A stretch of 64,000 bases of DNA, from assembly GCF_900115695.1 (NCBI RefSeq), contig NZ_FOXK01000010.1, positions 152,025 through 216,024 on the forward strand. The letters run 5' to 3'. The notes below the pieces were generated by a model, which was given only the letters and a program-made list of their open reading frames with translations, searched no databases and was not told where the DNA came from. The position numbers and the translations under genes are program-made. Of the stretch, positions 35,287 through 44,505 are shown one piece after another. Positions within the stretch are counted from its first letter, which is position 1; the number at the start of each line of letters is the position of its first letter. Source of the DNA: Ectopseudomonas toyotomiensis (GTDB taxonomy: Bacteria; Pseudomonadota; Gammaproteobacteria; Pseudomonadales; Pseudomonadaceae).

Positions 35287-35751
35287 CTAGAATACCCATC
35301 CCTCCTTCTCCATAAAGCCTTCGAGACTCAAAAATGGGATTTGAAAGTGCGAGCAGATATTCGGGATCTTCACCGCGTTTGGCTTGAGTCGCTCTAATGT
35401 CACTACTGTCCCACCAACGGCGAAGGCTCGGGCAATGAGAAAGGCGTCTGCGTTGCGTCCACCCTTGATCAGTTTTTGCCTTTCGATATTGGCTTGAAAG
35501 TGAGGAACAGCGTAGATCCTTGCGACGAATCCTGCTTCCGTGGCATCAGGAGTGGTGAAGAGAGAGGCATTATCCTTTGCCCAGTCGGTATCGGCGCCCG
35601 CACCGTCGTGCAGCTCACGATACGCCTCACGCGTTGACGTGATCATGCCACTATCGACCAACATATCGAATTGTTTCCAAAGCGACACGAAGCGCGAGCG
35701 ATAGTAATTTTTGTGTAGGGCAGAAATGACAGTGGTATCGAGTACGTACAT
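35287..35751 (-). CDS. PIN-domain (DUF4411) toxin-like protein
   Basis: A 154-residue PIN-like protein: LDTTVISALHKNYY (first acidic site), STREAYRELHDG, and NADAFLIARAFA (later acidic site). PIN toxins are ribonucleases. The start at 35751 overlaps the stop of the ImmA/IrrE gene (TAATG), showing translational coupling. With the two upstream genes it forms a three-gene toxin-antitoxin-like operon. Confidence 0.82.
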   Translation of the reverse strand: MYVLDTTVISALHKNYYRSRFVSLWKQFDMLVDSGMITSTREAYRELHDGAGADTDWAKDNASLFTTPDATEAGFVARIYAVPHFQANIERQKLIKGGRNADAFLIARAFAVGGTVVTLERLKPNAVKIPNICSHFQIPFLSLEGFMEKEGWVF

Positions 35752-36902
35752 TAGAGGCCGCCCCACGCGAATTTTTCTGCAAAGGTTGGCAGACTCTTCG
35801 GCTTGAGGTTTAAGTACTCGGCCAATTGCCCTTGATCGAAGCGGTTCTGGTAGTACCTAGTAAATGCTAGGTCGATATAACGCTGCCCCAGATAAGCGCG
35901 ATGACTGTTGTAGTAATTGCCAGAAGATGAACTCTTGGTTTTTACCTGTGCAGCCCACGCATCAGCCGCGGCAGAGTATTCACCAGCACTTACCAGTTCT
36001 CGATCAAGAAACTTGCGATAGATCACCTCGCGGCTGACGTTGAAGCGTTTGGCAATCTGCTCTGCGATCGCGCGACTGACCTGAACTCCAACAAGCATAT
36101 TGTCGAGCACATCGTCAGGGACTAAGACGCGAGCGGCCAAGGCGTTGCAGATGACCTCGATTTTTAGATCTTCATCATCCAGATGCTTCAGATACGAGTC
36201 ATCGAGAATGTCGATGCCACTGGTATGGAAGAGCAGATGCCCCAACTCGTGGAAGAGCGTGAATATTTGCCTTGACTTCGTTGCGCTGTTGTTGATGTAG
36301 ATGACGGGAAATTCAGCATCGTAAAGGCAGAATCCGAAGTAGTTCGGGGCGTGGAAGGCATCCTTGAAGACATACACCCCAGCGCGCGCTGCAAGTATCT
36401 CACGCCAACTATCGAGCGCCTCGTCCACGCTCTTCCAGCTAGCCTGCTCCTCAATGGAGACTCCGAGATAGTTCCTCACTGCGGCTGCGATGTCATCGAT
36501 GGACGTGTTGGGCGAAAACTTCAAGTCGCGGATTATCAAGTTCTTCGACGGATTGGTGCCCTCATTAAGCTCCGCCAAGTTGATCTGCATTGCTTGGCCA
36601 CGACGCAACAGCAGCCGAATGTTGCGCGGGATCGCGGCGAAATCGTCGGCAGGAAGCGTACGAAAAGATTGCTGGATTGAGGGCAGTGCCGGTGGGGCAG
36701 GGAAGAAGAACACGGCGACGGGCGTTTTGAATTTGTCGGCCATATCCTCAAGCTGGGCATAGGACGGCAATGCTTCTCCAGCTTCCCAGGCGGCAATTTT
36801 CTTGAAAATCAGGCTGGCATCTTCCAACGAATAGCCGGCACGCTCGCGCGCCCATTGGACGACGGCAGGGGTAATCGGCAGGCCTTCCTTTACGTCTGCC
36901 AT
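35751..36902 (-). CDS. XRE/ImmA-IrrE metallopeptidase (antitoxin or regulator)
   Basis: A 383-residue protein: an N-terminal helix-turn-helix of the XRE type (residues about 10-65) and a zinc peptidase domain of the ImmA/IrrE (COG2856) family with HELGHLLFH near residue 225. Usual partner of DUF4411 PIN toxins, where it acts as an antitoxin or sensor. Start at 36902, one base after the upstream stop, with GGAG nine bases ahead. Confidence 0.85.
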   Translation of the reverse strand: MADVKEGLPITPAVVQWARERAGYSLEDASLIFKKIAAWEAGEALPSYAQLEDMADKFKTPVAVFFFPAPPALPSIQQSFRTLPADDFAAIPRNIRLLLRRGQAMQINLAELNEGTNPSKNLIIRDLKFSPNTSIDDIAAAVRNYLGVSIEEQASWKSVDEALDSWREILAARAGVYVFKDAFHAPNYFGFCLYDAEFPVIYINNSATKSRQIFTLFHELGHLLFHTSGIDILDDSYLKHLDDEDLKIEVICNALAARVLVPDDVLDNMLVGVQVSRAIAEQIAKRFNVSREVIYRKFLDRELVSAGEYSAAADAWAAQVKTKSSSSGNYYNSHRAYLGQRYIDLAFTRYYQNRFDQGQLAEYLNLKPKSLPTFAEKFAWGGL

Positions 36903-36903
36903 T

Positions 36904-37176
36904 TCAGCGGTCTCCACTCATCTTCATGGATAAGGGCACGGGTACGTCGTGTTTTATGAATAGGTCAAGCAACGCTTCGGCCAAGCAATCCTTTACGTTC
37001 TTGCCGTTTCTGGATTGAACCAGGCGTAAGCTAGATTTCACATCCGCAGGGAAGTACGCAGAAATGTTGACCTCACCTTCCTTATGAACCTGGCGAGCCC
37101 GAGGGACGTCCATGGGCTCGATAGCCTTCTCGACATTGTCTGATTTAGCTGATTGCTGCAAGTGCGCCTTAGGCAT
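36904..37176 (-). CDS. Ribbon-helix-helix antitoxin-like protein
   Basis: A 90-residue protein with a central segment EGEVNISAYFPADVKSSLRL typical of antitoxin-like ribbon-helix-helix domains, followed by VKDCLAEALLDLFIKH. First gene of the operon, so it may bind the operon's operator. There is no clear ribosome site at 37176; ATG at 37113 is an alternative start. The upstream DNA has short GATTGAGA repeats near 37200 that could be an operator. Confidence 0.7.
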   Translation of the reverse strand: MPKAHLQQSAKSDNVEKAIEPMDVPRARQVHKEGEVNISAYFPADVKSSLRLVQSRNGKNVKDCLAEALLDLFIKHDVPVPLSMKMSGDR

Positions 37177-37508
37177 GCGTGAGTATCATTTTGGAAGATT
37201 GAGAGATTGAGAGACTCTAGCGCACCTACAGCGATGGTGGGCTTCATACTGCCGAACGGTTCGGAGTTGTGGCACTGGTTGAAACAAGGCCCAAGCTCGG
37301 CCTGAGGCAACCAATTTGGACTACCTATCTTGGGTAGGGGGCCGCCTCTTTTGAAAGGCAGCTTCTGGCCGCTTTCGGCCTGTTCTAGGGTGCCCGCGTT
37401 ATGGAGGAGTCCCCAAAATTTGCCGGAATGTTACGGTTAGCGAGAGCCGGCGGGGCCGGCTCACGAACATCCGCTTACAGCTGGAAGGAAAGGGGGAGCT
37501 GGCTCGCC
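37177..37508. other. Gene-free stretch between toxin operon and ICE-type genes
   Basis: Contains tandem GATTGAGAGATTGAGAGA near 37198-37216, possibly the operator of the toxin-antitoxin operon. Nothing else recognised. Confidence 0.4.
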
Positions 37509-37769
37509 TCAGCACCTGGGTGAACATATGCGCTGGTGGACGCGGCTGAGGAAGCCCACTTCGAAGGCTCTCCGTTCTAGCGCGCATGGCAGCAGATCTC
37601 GCTCGGCAATCATCACTGCCCAGAGCCATCCGCTGCGGGCGTTGTCGAGCCAGGTCTGGGCCAGCTTCACGCCTTGGTTGAATGCCTCTCTGCAGTCAGC
37701 AGCCCAGATGATCTCGACACCTGGGTGGCCATCATGAGGAGGCAGGCATGTCATGACACCCTTGCTCAT
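37509..37769 (-). CDS. Small ICE-type protein of unknown function
   Basis: An 86-residue protein (CLPPHDGHPGVEIIWAADCR, then GWLWAVMIAERDLLP). Conserved-looking tryptophans and cysteines resemble small cargo proteins of integrative elements, but I do not know a function. Its ATG overlaps the stop of the upstream gene (ATGA), with GGAGGTG as ribosome site. Confidence 0.6.
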   Translation of the reverse strand: MSKGVMTCLPPHDGHPGVEIIWAADCREAFNQGVKLAQTWLDNARSGWLWAVMIAERDLLPCALERRAFEVGFLSRVHQRICSPRC

Positions 37770-38035
37770 CTGGCACCTCCTCGTACTTCGGAGAGCGCGC
37801 GGCGATAGAGCACCACCATCTCGTCCAGCAGATCCAAGGCTGAATATGCAGCGATCCGTACGCGCAGATCTGCCGGCTGCAACCCATCAGGTTCAGCCAG
37901 TTGATCCAGCAGATTGCCGAGCATTACGCCGCGTAGTTCAGCTGCCGCTTCAGAGGGTAGGGGAGAGCGTTCGGACTCATGCAGCGGGCTTCGCTGCAGC
38001 GGAAAAGGTACAACGCAGGATTCGAACTCAGCCAT
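37766..38035 (-). CDS. Small ICE-type protein, first gene of a two-gene operon
   Basis: An 89-residue helical protein (SEAAAELRGVMLGNLLDQLA, LRVRIAAYSALDLLDEMVVL). GGAGGTG five bases before the ATG at 38035 fixes the start; the frame extends upstream without a signal. Coupled by overlap to the next gene. Both are transcribed away from a structured leader at 38126-38209. Confidence 0.6.
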   Translation of the reverse strand: MAEFESCVVPFPLQRSPLHESERSPLPSEAAAELRGVMLGNLLDQLAEPDGLQPADLRVRIAAYSALDLLDEMVVLYRRALSEVRGGAR

Positions 38036-38125
38036 GGCACACCTCCAGATCAGAGGTGGACAGCAGGACCAGCAGCCCAAGGCGGAGCTCTCGGGTAAAA
38101 AGGGGGTAGCGCATTCCTTATGCTC

Positions 38126-38209
38126 CTTGGTTCGATTAAGGAGCCACTACCAACCGTTGTCACGCGGATTGGTGGTGGACCGCACGGGGGTGACAACCGG
38201 GAACCAAGG
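38126..38209 (-). promoter_or_regulatory. Structured leader with alternative pairings
   Basis: CCTTGGTTC (38126-38134) pairs with GAACCAAGG (38201-38209); CCGTTGTCAC pairs with GTGACAACCGG directly inside; CCACTACCAAC can instead pair with ATTGGTGGTGG. The last two pairings exclude each other. The element lies 90-175 bases upstream of the two-gene operon. The rest of 38036-38696 shows no gene. Confidence 0.5.
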
Positions 38210-38696
38210 GAACCGGCCAGGCAAAAGCCTGCCCCGCACGGCCCACCATAGAAAAGCGATAGCCCAGCACTTGCGTGCCTGCTAATCACCTTTTGGCGTT
38301 GCCGCGCCCTTGCTCCACGAGTTGTCACGCTCGGTCGTGGGACTTACCACGACGGGCGCACTCTAGCCCGAGGGTTGCAGGATGGCAACCTACTGTGGCG
38401 TAGCTGAGATTGAAGACAGGTAACGCCTCGGCCGCTGATTCGGCGGCCGCATGTTCGGGCTCGTCTCGGGGGCAGGGTACGGATAATATGAGGGCTGATT
38501 GATGAAGGTGCCGCCAGAGCCGTCACCCCGCAAATCGATCTATCTCCCGCGTCAGCAAAAGCTCTGCGCGATTGACGGTAGAAGTGACGGTAGGGCTCCA
38601 TTGCAATCACAACGAATCCCTTTAGCCAAGCGGGCTCGGGCGGCTTGTTGATGATCGAGTGGGAGTGAAGTCCATTCGGGCTTAGCCCGTGTGAAG

Positions 38697-38725
38697 AAAC
38701 CCCGGCGCTAGTGCCGGGGTTTTGT
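38697..38725 (+). terminator. Intrinsic terminator
   Basis: CCCCGGC-GCTAGT-GCCGGGG followed by TTTTGTTTTT. It marks the boundary between the accessory block and the following core genes. Confidence 0.8.
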
Positions 38726-38812
38726 TTTTAGGCCTTATATGACGTGTTTTCTGTCGCCGGCTGAAAGCTTTGGCTAGGGTTAGGCTTTCATTTCGTTGAA
38801 AAGGAAGCGTCC

Positions 38813-39439
38813 ATGCCCGGTAACTCGCTACCTGCCTTGTATTCGCGCCTGTTGCTGACGGTGCTGCTGCTGCCCCTGGCGCCCTGCGGATTCGCTCAGG
38901 ACATGATCGAGCGCTTCGGTGAGCGCCCTTACACTGGTCGAGTCGACTTCAAGGTGGCACCTCCCTCCGGCAAACCGGTCACGCACTACGGAAGGGGAAG
39001 TGTGTTGCTGCAGCGCAGCGCACCGGGCAAGGCGGTCCTGCAGTTACGCGGCAAGGTTCCGGACAGCACCACGCAGACCGAGCTGACGATTCCCGGCATT
39101 TATGACGACGCAGGCTGGCGCAGCGAGCCGGATGACGTGCAGATGAGCATCGCAGCCGACGGGCGTGTCAGCGGTGGCGGTATCAGCGACGGGCGTACCT
39201 TTCTCTTTTCGGGCACTTTCAGCCCGGCTGAGGTGCGCCTGGAGGTGCGTGTCACGATGGCTCGTGAAGAAGGTGGTGCGCCTGCCGGAACCACCCTGAC
39301 GTTTGATTACCGGGTCAAACGCGAATCGCTCGAGGCACAGGCCGGCCAGGATGTAGAGGACGGCTGCCGTCTGGTCATGCGACCCATTGCCAATTTCGGT
39401 GGGGGCATGACCATGGCTCAGGTACCTGAATGCGACTGA
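38813..39439 (+). CDS. Exported protein of unknown function
   Basis: A 208-residue protein with a signal peptide (cleavage near PCGFAQ, residue 28). The mature part is beta-rich (RGSVLLQRSAPGKAVLQLRG, RTFLFSGTFSPAEVRLEVRV). AAGGAAGCG precedes the ATG. No family recognised; probably periplasmic. It lies alone between two intergenic stretches. Confidence 0.75.
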   Translation: MPGNSLPALYSRLLLTVLLLPLAPCGFAQDMIERFGERPYTGRVDFKVAPPSGKPVTHYGRGSVLLQRSAPGKAVLQLRGKVPDSTTQTELTIPGIYDDAGWRSEPDDVQMSIAADGRVSGGGISDGRTFLFSGTFSPAEVRLEVRVTMAREEGGAPAGTTLTFDYRVKRESLEAQAGQDVEDGCRLVMRPIANFGGGMTMAQVPECD

Positions 39440-39851
39440 GCAGGGAAATTTTTCCGGCTCAGATGGGTGATCCGCCCGTAAACGCCTGAGCGCTGCCAGG
39501 GGCAGTCAGCCCTGAAGCAAAGACAGAGTCGCCAGAAGCACGAACAGGCTCGGGCTCAGACAACGCAGCAATTGGGAGTAGCCGTCGTCGCTCAATCGGC
39601 AGGTGACAGGGGGCGCAGGCAGATCGTGCGTGGGAAACGGCTCGGTTCTTCGTACCTCGATGCTTCTAGAGATATCCCGTAACCCTGCCCATGACGCTCG
39701 CCATCCAGATCAAGGTGCACTTACGAATGCTCTGTGTAGCTGCACGCTCTATCTAGCAGGTGGTCCGGGACCGCTCTGTGCTCCGAACAAGTAATTGAGA
39801 TGCATTGCGCCTGGTGCATAACGGGCTCGGTATCACGAGAGATCAGTAAAT
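39440..39851. other. Gene-free stretch upstream of the TonB receptor
   Basis: No gene recognised; short frames only. The last part becomes AT-rich, in keeping with a promoter. Confidence 0.4.
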
Positions 39852-39870
39852 CTATATGTAAGTCATTATC
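39852..39870. promoter_or_regulatory. Partial Fur box
   Basis: CTATATGTAAGTCATTATC matches 12 of 19 positions of the Fur consensus, with the right half TCATTATC perfect. It lies 113 bases before the receptor gene, where an iron-dependent operator is expected. Confidence 0.45.
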
Positions 39871-39983
39871 GTTTTGATGTGTGTTTTCTGCTATGTTGCC
39901 GCCGCCAACCAGGCGGTACCGCCACATAGAAAGATGACAAGGCAGGCCGCTGACTCGCCTCTTAACCGATAAGGACCATGAGC

Positions 39984-42146
39984 ATGACCGATAGTAAGAA
40001 CGGGGTTCTCAATGCACGAGCGCCCTGGCGGCGCGTTACCAGCGCTGCTCTGTTTTGCACGCCGCTGGTTGCCGCGCCTCTATACGTTCACGCGCAAGAG
40101 GCAAGCTCTGCCAAAGAGGATGAACCCTTCCGCCTGGCGCCAATTATTGTCAACGCCAAGGCCTCGGCAGGTGATGACGCCAGTTCGGTGGTTGCCCAGG
40201 AGCTCTGGGTCGGCGGCAAGGTCGCCACCAGCATCCTCAATACCCCTGCTTCGGTTTCCGTTATCACGCAGAAAGAAATCGAACAGCGCAATGCCAGCAC
40301 CACTGAAGAAGTGCTGAAATACACGCCGGGTGTTATTACCGACTACTACAGCACCGATGACCGCAACGATTACTTCCAGATCCGTGGCTTCAATGCCACT
40401 ACCTATCGCGATGGCCTGACCCTCGGCTCGATGCGTGGCGTACGTGAAGATTCGTTCGCCTATGAGCGTGTAGAGGTGCTGCGCGGCGCCAACTCCACAC
40501 TGTTCGGTCCGGCCGACCCGGGTGGCTCGGTGAACTTCGTAACCAAGAAGCCGCGCTTCGACAAGTTCGGTCAGGTCTACGCAAGCTACGGCTCCTTCAA
40601 TCACAAGGAAACCGGTATCGACGTTGGCGATTCGCTGGATGCGAATCAGACCCTGGCTTATCGCTTCACCGGCAAGTTTCAGGACAGTGACCGTGAATAC
40701 GATCATTCTCGTGACGACAACCAACTCGTCATGGGCGGCCTGACTTGGGTACCGACTGCCTTTACCTCGGCGACGCTGGTCGTGGATCACCTCAAGAGAA
40801 AGAGCACGCCCAATAGCGGCGGTTATCCGATGGACAAGGAGTATGACCGTGATGATTTCTTCGGCGAGCCTGGCTACAACTTCCACGATGTTGAACGCAC
40901 CAATATCAGTGGCAGCCTCAGTCACGACTTCGACAACGGCTTCGTGCTGCGTAGCAACCTGCGGTACAGCGAACTGCACGATGATTATGGTTATGCCTAT
41001 CTGACTGGCGTCCGCACAGGAGACATGCTGGATCGCGCTATTCTGGGGGCAGACAATGAGGCCGAGCAGCTCAACGGCAACCTGATGCTGCAGTACGACG
41101 CCCGCTTCAAGAATATCGACAGCAGCACCACGGTCGGTGTGGAGTACGGCGACTCGTCGACTGACGAAAGCGCTGTATATCAGGGGATCGATCCCATCAG
41201 CGTTACCAACCCCGTGTACACCGGCGTTGCTTCAGGACTTTCGCCATATCTCTCCAGAAAACAGGAGTACACCACCAAGTCTGTATTCCTGCAGCAGAAC
41301 CTGTCGTTCTATGAGCGTTTTATCGTCACGGCCGGTGTTCGTAACGACTCCATGGATCTGTCCAGCAAGGGATTCAACACGTTCAATGCTGTCCCAGCGT
41401 TCAGTGACAGCGATAGCTTCTCAGAAACCTCTTATCGCGCGGCACTGACCTATGTCGCCACTGACGAAATTTCCACCTACATCAGCATGGTGGAGTCCGT
41501 CGCCGTACCAGAGGTCGGCACCACCCCGGAGCGAGGCAGACAGTACGAAGTAGGTGTGAAGTATTCGCCAATGGCGATGAATGCATTGTTCTCTGCTGCC
41601 ATCTATGAGCTGACTCAGGAGGACGTCGCCACAGCGGTCGTGCAGCAGAATGGCGTCATCGACTTGCAGAGCGTGGGCGAGCAGCGTGTGCGTGGCCTCG
41701 AGCTCGAAGCCAAGGCCGAGCTGACCGAGAACCTGAGCCTAGTTGGCGGCTACACCTATATGGATACCGAGGTGCTTCGTGGTGCGCTGCAGGTGTGGAA
41801 CGGGACGGGCTATGGTGCCGTATCGATCAAGGGTAACGAGCTTGTCACTGCTCCCAAGCATTCGGCCTCGCTCTGGACTTACTACAGCGTGCCGGGAACG
41901 GATGTTAGTGTCGGTCTAGGCGCTCGTTATGTCGGTGCCTACTACTTCAACGACCTCAACGACAACGGCGAGAGTGATGGCACCACGCTGTTCGATGCTG
42001 CGTTCAACTACCAGATCGTCAAGGGCACAGAGCTGGCCCTCATCGTCTCCAATATATTCGACGAGCAGCATGTGGTTGGGCGCGGCACTGCGAACTACTA
42101 CAACTCGGGACGCGAAGTCACTGCCAAGCTGAGTTACAACTGGTAA
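39984..42146 (+). CDS. TonB-dependent siderophore receptor
   Basis: About 720 residues: signal peptide (ending VHAQ), TonB-box-like region, plug domain (SVSVITQKEIEQRNASTTEE, QIRGFNATTYRDG, GSVNFVTKKP), and a 22-strand barrel ending in LSYNW. There is no N-terminal signalling domain, so it does not work with a sigma factor. Likely imports a ferric siderophore of the hydroxamate type. The start at 39984 is favoured over 39978 by AAGGA eight bases upstream. A partial Fur box lies upstream. Confidence 0.92.
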   Translation: MTDSKNGVLNARAPWRRVTSAALFCTPLVAAPLYVHAQEASSAKEDEPFRLAPIIVNAKASAGDDASSVVAQELWVGGKVATSILNTPASVSVITQKEIEQRNASTTEEVLKYTPGVITDYYSTDDRNDYFQIRGFNATTYRDGLTLGSMRGVREDSFAYERVEVLRGANSTLFGPADPGGSVNFVTKKPRFDKFGQVYASYGSFNHKETGIDVGDSLDANQTLAYRFTGKFQDSDREYDHSRDDNQLVMGGLTWVPTAFTSATLVVDHLKRKSTPNSGGYPMDKEYDRDDFFGEPGYNFHDVERTNISGSLSHDFDNGFVLRSNLRYSELHDDYGYAYLTGVRTGDMLDRAILGADNEAEQLNGNLMLQYDARFKNIDSSTTVGVEYGDSSTDESAVYQGIDPISVTNPVYTGVASGLSPYLSRKQEYTTKSVFLQQNLSFYERFIVTAGVRNDSMDLSSKGFNTFNAVPAFSDSDSFSETSYRAALTYVATDEISTYISMVESVAVPEVGTTPERGRQYEVGVKYSPMAMNALFSAAIYELTQEDVATAVVQQNGVIDLQSVGEQRVRGLELEAKAELTENLSLVGGYTYMDTEVLRGALQVWNGTGYGAVSIKGNELVTAPKHSASLWTYYSVPGTDVSVGLGARYVGAYYFNDLNDNGESDGTTLFDAAFNYQIVKGTELALIVSNIFDEQHVVGRGTANYYNSGREVTAKLSYNW

Positions 42147-42211
42147 GCATGCACCTGATGCCGGAGATAGATGCCAGTTTCTGCGGGTTGGTGTCTATTC
42201 AGGCCCAAATG

Positions 42212-42239
42212 AAAAAACCGGCTTCGGCCGGTTTTTTCA
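42212..42239. terminator. Bidirectional terminator
   Basis: AAAAAACCGGC-TTC-GGCCGGTTTTTT, 65 bases after the receptor stop codon. The A-run and T-run allow use on both strands. Confidence 0.88.
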
Positions 42240-42348
42240 TTTCTGCAGCAGTGTCAGTACAACGCTTTTGGCAAGCGCGAGCAGCGCAGCATCTCGCGCT
42301 TGGCGCGTACCTGGTTGGTCAGCATCACTTCGATGCTTCCAGGGTCAA

Positions 42349-42447
42349 TCATGCGACGTACAGTGCCAGTGCGCTGGTCATCGCCATGCCGAACAGGTCC
42401 ATGGCGTATCGATACCCTTGTCGGACAGGTGGCTTGGCAGGCGACAT
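42349..42447 (-). CDS. Very small membrane peptide (tentative)
   Basis: A 32-residue frame, SPAKPPVRQGYRYAMDLF then GMAMTSALALYVA, that looks like a basic stub followed by one membrane helix. GGGAG precedes the ATG by nine bases. The frame reads on as LTLEASK after the TGA, so it may be a slightly longer gene with a stop mutation. It is the only candidate in the 430-base gap. Confidence 0.3.
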   Translation of the reverse strand: MSPAKPPVRQGYRYAMDLFGMAMTSALALYVA

Positions 42448-42577
42448 GGTCAGACGCTCCCGTGATGTTTGTCGCGTTCATCTGCGGCAATAAGTCCTTC
42501 GTCCGAGCTCGTCTCTTCCTTCGTGAAAATGAGAAGATACCGCAATTGAGTATGCTCGCAGATTGCCGAGGATGAAG

Positions 42578-43951
42578 ATGTCGTTTACCCGCAGACAAGT
42601 GCTCGCCGGCCTGGCTGGTCTGGGTGTTGCCGGCCTGGGCGTAGGTGGTGTGCGTTACTGGCTCGGGCGCCCGGAGAACGTGGCGACCCATGACTACGAG
42701 CTGATCGCCGCGCCGCTGGACCTGGAACTGGTGCCGGGGCACAAGACGCCGGCCTGGGGCTATGGCGGCCACGCGCCGGGATTGGAGTTGCGCTGTCGGC
42801 AGGGCGAGCGTCTGCGGGTGCGCTTCATCAACAAGCTGGAGCAGCAGAGCACCATCCACTGGCATGGCATTCGTCTGCCGCTGGAGATGGACGGCGTGCC
42901 CTACGTCTCCCAGGCGCCGGTGCTGCCGGGTGAATACTTCGACTACGACTTCATCTGCCATGACGCCGGCAGCTTCTGGTATCACCCGCACACCACCAGC
43001 GCCGAGCAACTGGGGCGCGGCCTGGTCGGGCCGCTGATCATCGAGGAGCGTGAGCCGACGGGCTTCCGCCATGAGCGCACGCTGAGCCTGAAGACCTGGC
43101 ATATCGACGAGCAGGGCGCCTTCACCGACTTTCTGGTGCCGCGTCAGGCAGCGCGCGAGGGAACTCGCGGGCGGCTGACGACCATCAATGGCGAGCCGAA
43201 TCCAACGCTCGAACTGCCGGAAGGGCAGGTGGTGCGCCTGCGTCTGATCAATGTCGACAGCACCATCACCTATCGCCTCAACCTGCCGGGCGGGGAGGCG
43301 CGCATCTATGCCCTGGACGGCAATCCGGTGCAGCCGCGGCCGCTGGGTAAGGAATACTGGCTGGGGCCTGGCATGCGCATCGACCTGGCGCTGAAGGTGC
43401 CGGCAGCCGGCGAGGAATTGTCGCTACGCAATGGTCCGCTGCGCCTGGCCACCTTGAAAGGTGTCGCCAGTAGCGAAGTCGCAGGCGACTGGCCACCGCC
43501 TCTGCCGGCCAACCCCGTCGCCGAACCGGACCTGGCCCGCGCCGAGACGTTGCGCTTCAACTTCGAGTGGGCCGCCGCGCTGGCCTCGCCGGCCGACGAG
43601 GCCGCCGGTCGCTACAAATACTGGCAGATCAACGGCCAGGCCTGGGACATCAATGACAAGACCTGCGCCGATCGTCCGATCGCCACGTTGAAGAAAGACG
43701 GCCACTACGTTTTCGTGCTGCGCAATATGGCGCAGTATCAGCATCCGGTCCACCTGCACGGCATGACCTTCAAGGTGCTGAGTTCGGACCGGCGCAAGAT
43801 CATTCCGTATTTCACCGACACCTATCTGCTGGGCAAGAACGAGACCGCGCGCATCGCCTTCGTTGCCGATAATCCTGGTGTGTGGATGTTCCATTGCCAC
43901 GTGATCGACCATATGGAAACGGGGCTGATGGCGGCCATCGAAGTGGTGTAG
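42578..43951 (+). CDS. Multicopper oxidase, Tat-exported
   Basis: A 457-residue oxidase starting with a twin-arginine signal (FTRRQVLAGLAGLGVAG). All four copper motifs are present: HWHG, HPHT, HPVHLHG, and HCHVIDHMETG with an axial methionine. Three cupredoxin domains. It may oxidise copper(I), metals or phenolics in the periplasm. The ATG at 42578 is six bases after GAGG; a start at 42572 is possible. It stands alone rather than in a copA operon, so the substrate is not indicated. Confidence 0.92.
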   Translation: MSFTRRQVLAGLAGLGVAGLGVGGVRYWLGRPENVATHDYELIAAPLDLELVPGHKTPAWGYGGHAPGLELRCRQGERLRVRFINKLEQQSTIHWHGIRLPLEMDGVPYVSQAPVLPGEYFDYDFICHDAGSFWYHPHTTSAEQLGRGLVGPLIIEEREPTGFRHERTLSLKTWHIDEQGAFTDFLVPRQAAREGTRGRLTTINGEPNPTLELPEGQVVRLRLINVDSTITYRLNLPGGEARIYALDGNPVQPRPLGKEYWLGPGMRIDLALKVPAAGEELSLRNGPLRLATLKGVASSEVAGDWPPPLPANPVAEPDLARAETLRFNFEWAAALASPADEAAGRYKYWQINGQAWDINDKTCADRPIATLKKDGHYVFVLRNMAQYQHPVHLHGMTFKVLSSDRRKIIPYFTDTYLLGKNETARIAFVADNPGVWMFHCHVIDHMETGLMAAIEVV

Positions 43952-44007
43952 GGTAGGCGCCGTTTTCAGGTCCGCGTAGCAGAGCGGCCACCCTTCGGAT
44001 TGATGCA

Positions 44008-44484
44008 ATGAAACGACCGCAGATCATCGATCGCTCGCGTGACGAGCATTTCATGCGCTTGGCGCTGGCGCAGGCGTGCCTGGGCGCGGAGCAGGGCGAG
44101 GTGCCGGTCGGCGCCGTGCTGGTGCAGGATGGCGAAGTGGTCGGGCAGGGCTTCAACTGCCCGATTCTGCGTCAGGACCCCAGCGCCCATGCTGAGATGG
44201 TGGCGATTCGCGCGGCGGCGCAAAGCGTGCAGAACTACCGACTGCCCGGTAGCACCCTGTATGTCACGCTGGAGCCCTGCAGCATGTGCGCCGGCTTGAT
44301 CGTGCATGCGCGCATCGCCCGGGTGGTGTTCGCCGCCAGCGAGCCGCGCGCGGGAGTGGCGATCAGCCAGGGGCAATTCTTCGACCAGGGCTTTCTCAAC
44401 CACCGCGTGCGGGTGGAAGGTGGTTTGCTGGCCGAGGAGAGCGGGGCGCTGCTGAAAGATTTCTTCAAGGCTCGGCGAGGCTGA
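44008..44484 (+). CDS. tadA: tRNA adenosine(34) deaminase TadA
   Basis: A 158-residue zinc deaminase with HAEMVAI (zinc histidine and proton-shuttle glutamate) and PCSMC (two zinc cysteines). It converts A34 to inosine in the tRNA anticodon. Placed as usual near mltF and purL in Pseudomonas. The opening MKRPQIIDRSRDEHFMRLAL is typical of the family. Confidence 0.95.
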   Translation: MKRPQIIDRSRDEHFMRLALAQACLGAEQGEVPVGAVLVQDGEVVGQGFNCPILRQDPSAHAEMVAIRAAAQSVQNYRLPGSTLYVTLEPCSMCAGLIVHARIARVVFAASEPRAGVAISQGQFFDQGFLNHRVRVEGGLLAEESGALLKDFFKARRG

Positions 44485-44505
44485 GCGTTATTACAGGGAA
44501 TGAGC

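Noticed and set aside
37766..38330. Possible tRNA-linked attachment site near the ICE-type genes
   Set aside because: No tRNA fold or repeated core could be found between this region and 5-8 kb, so the two relics cannot be joined into one element from sequence alone.
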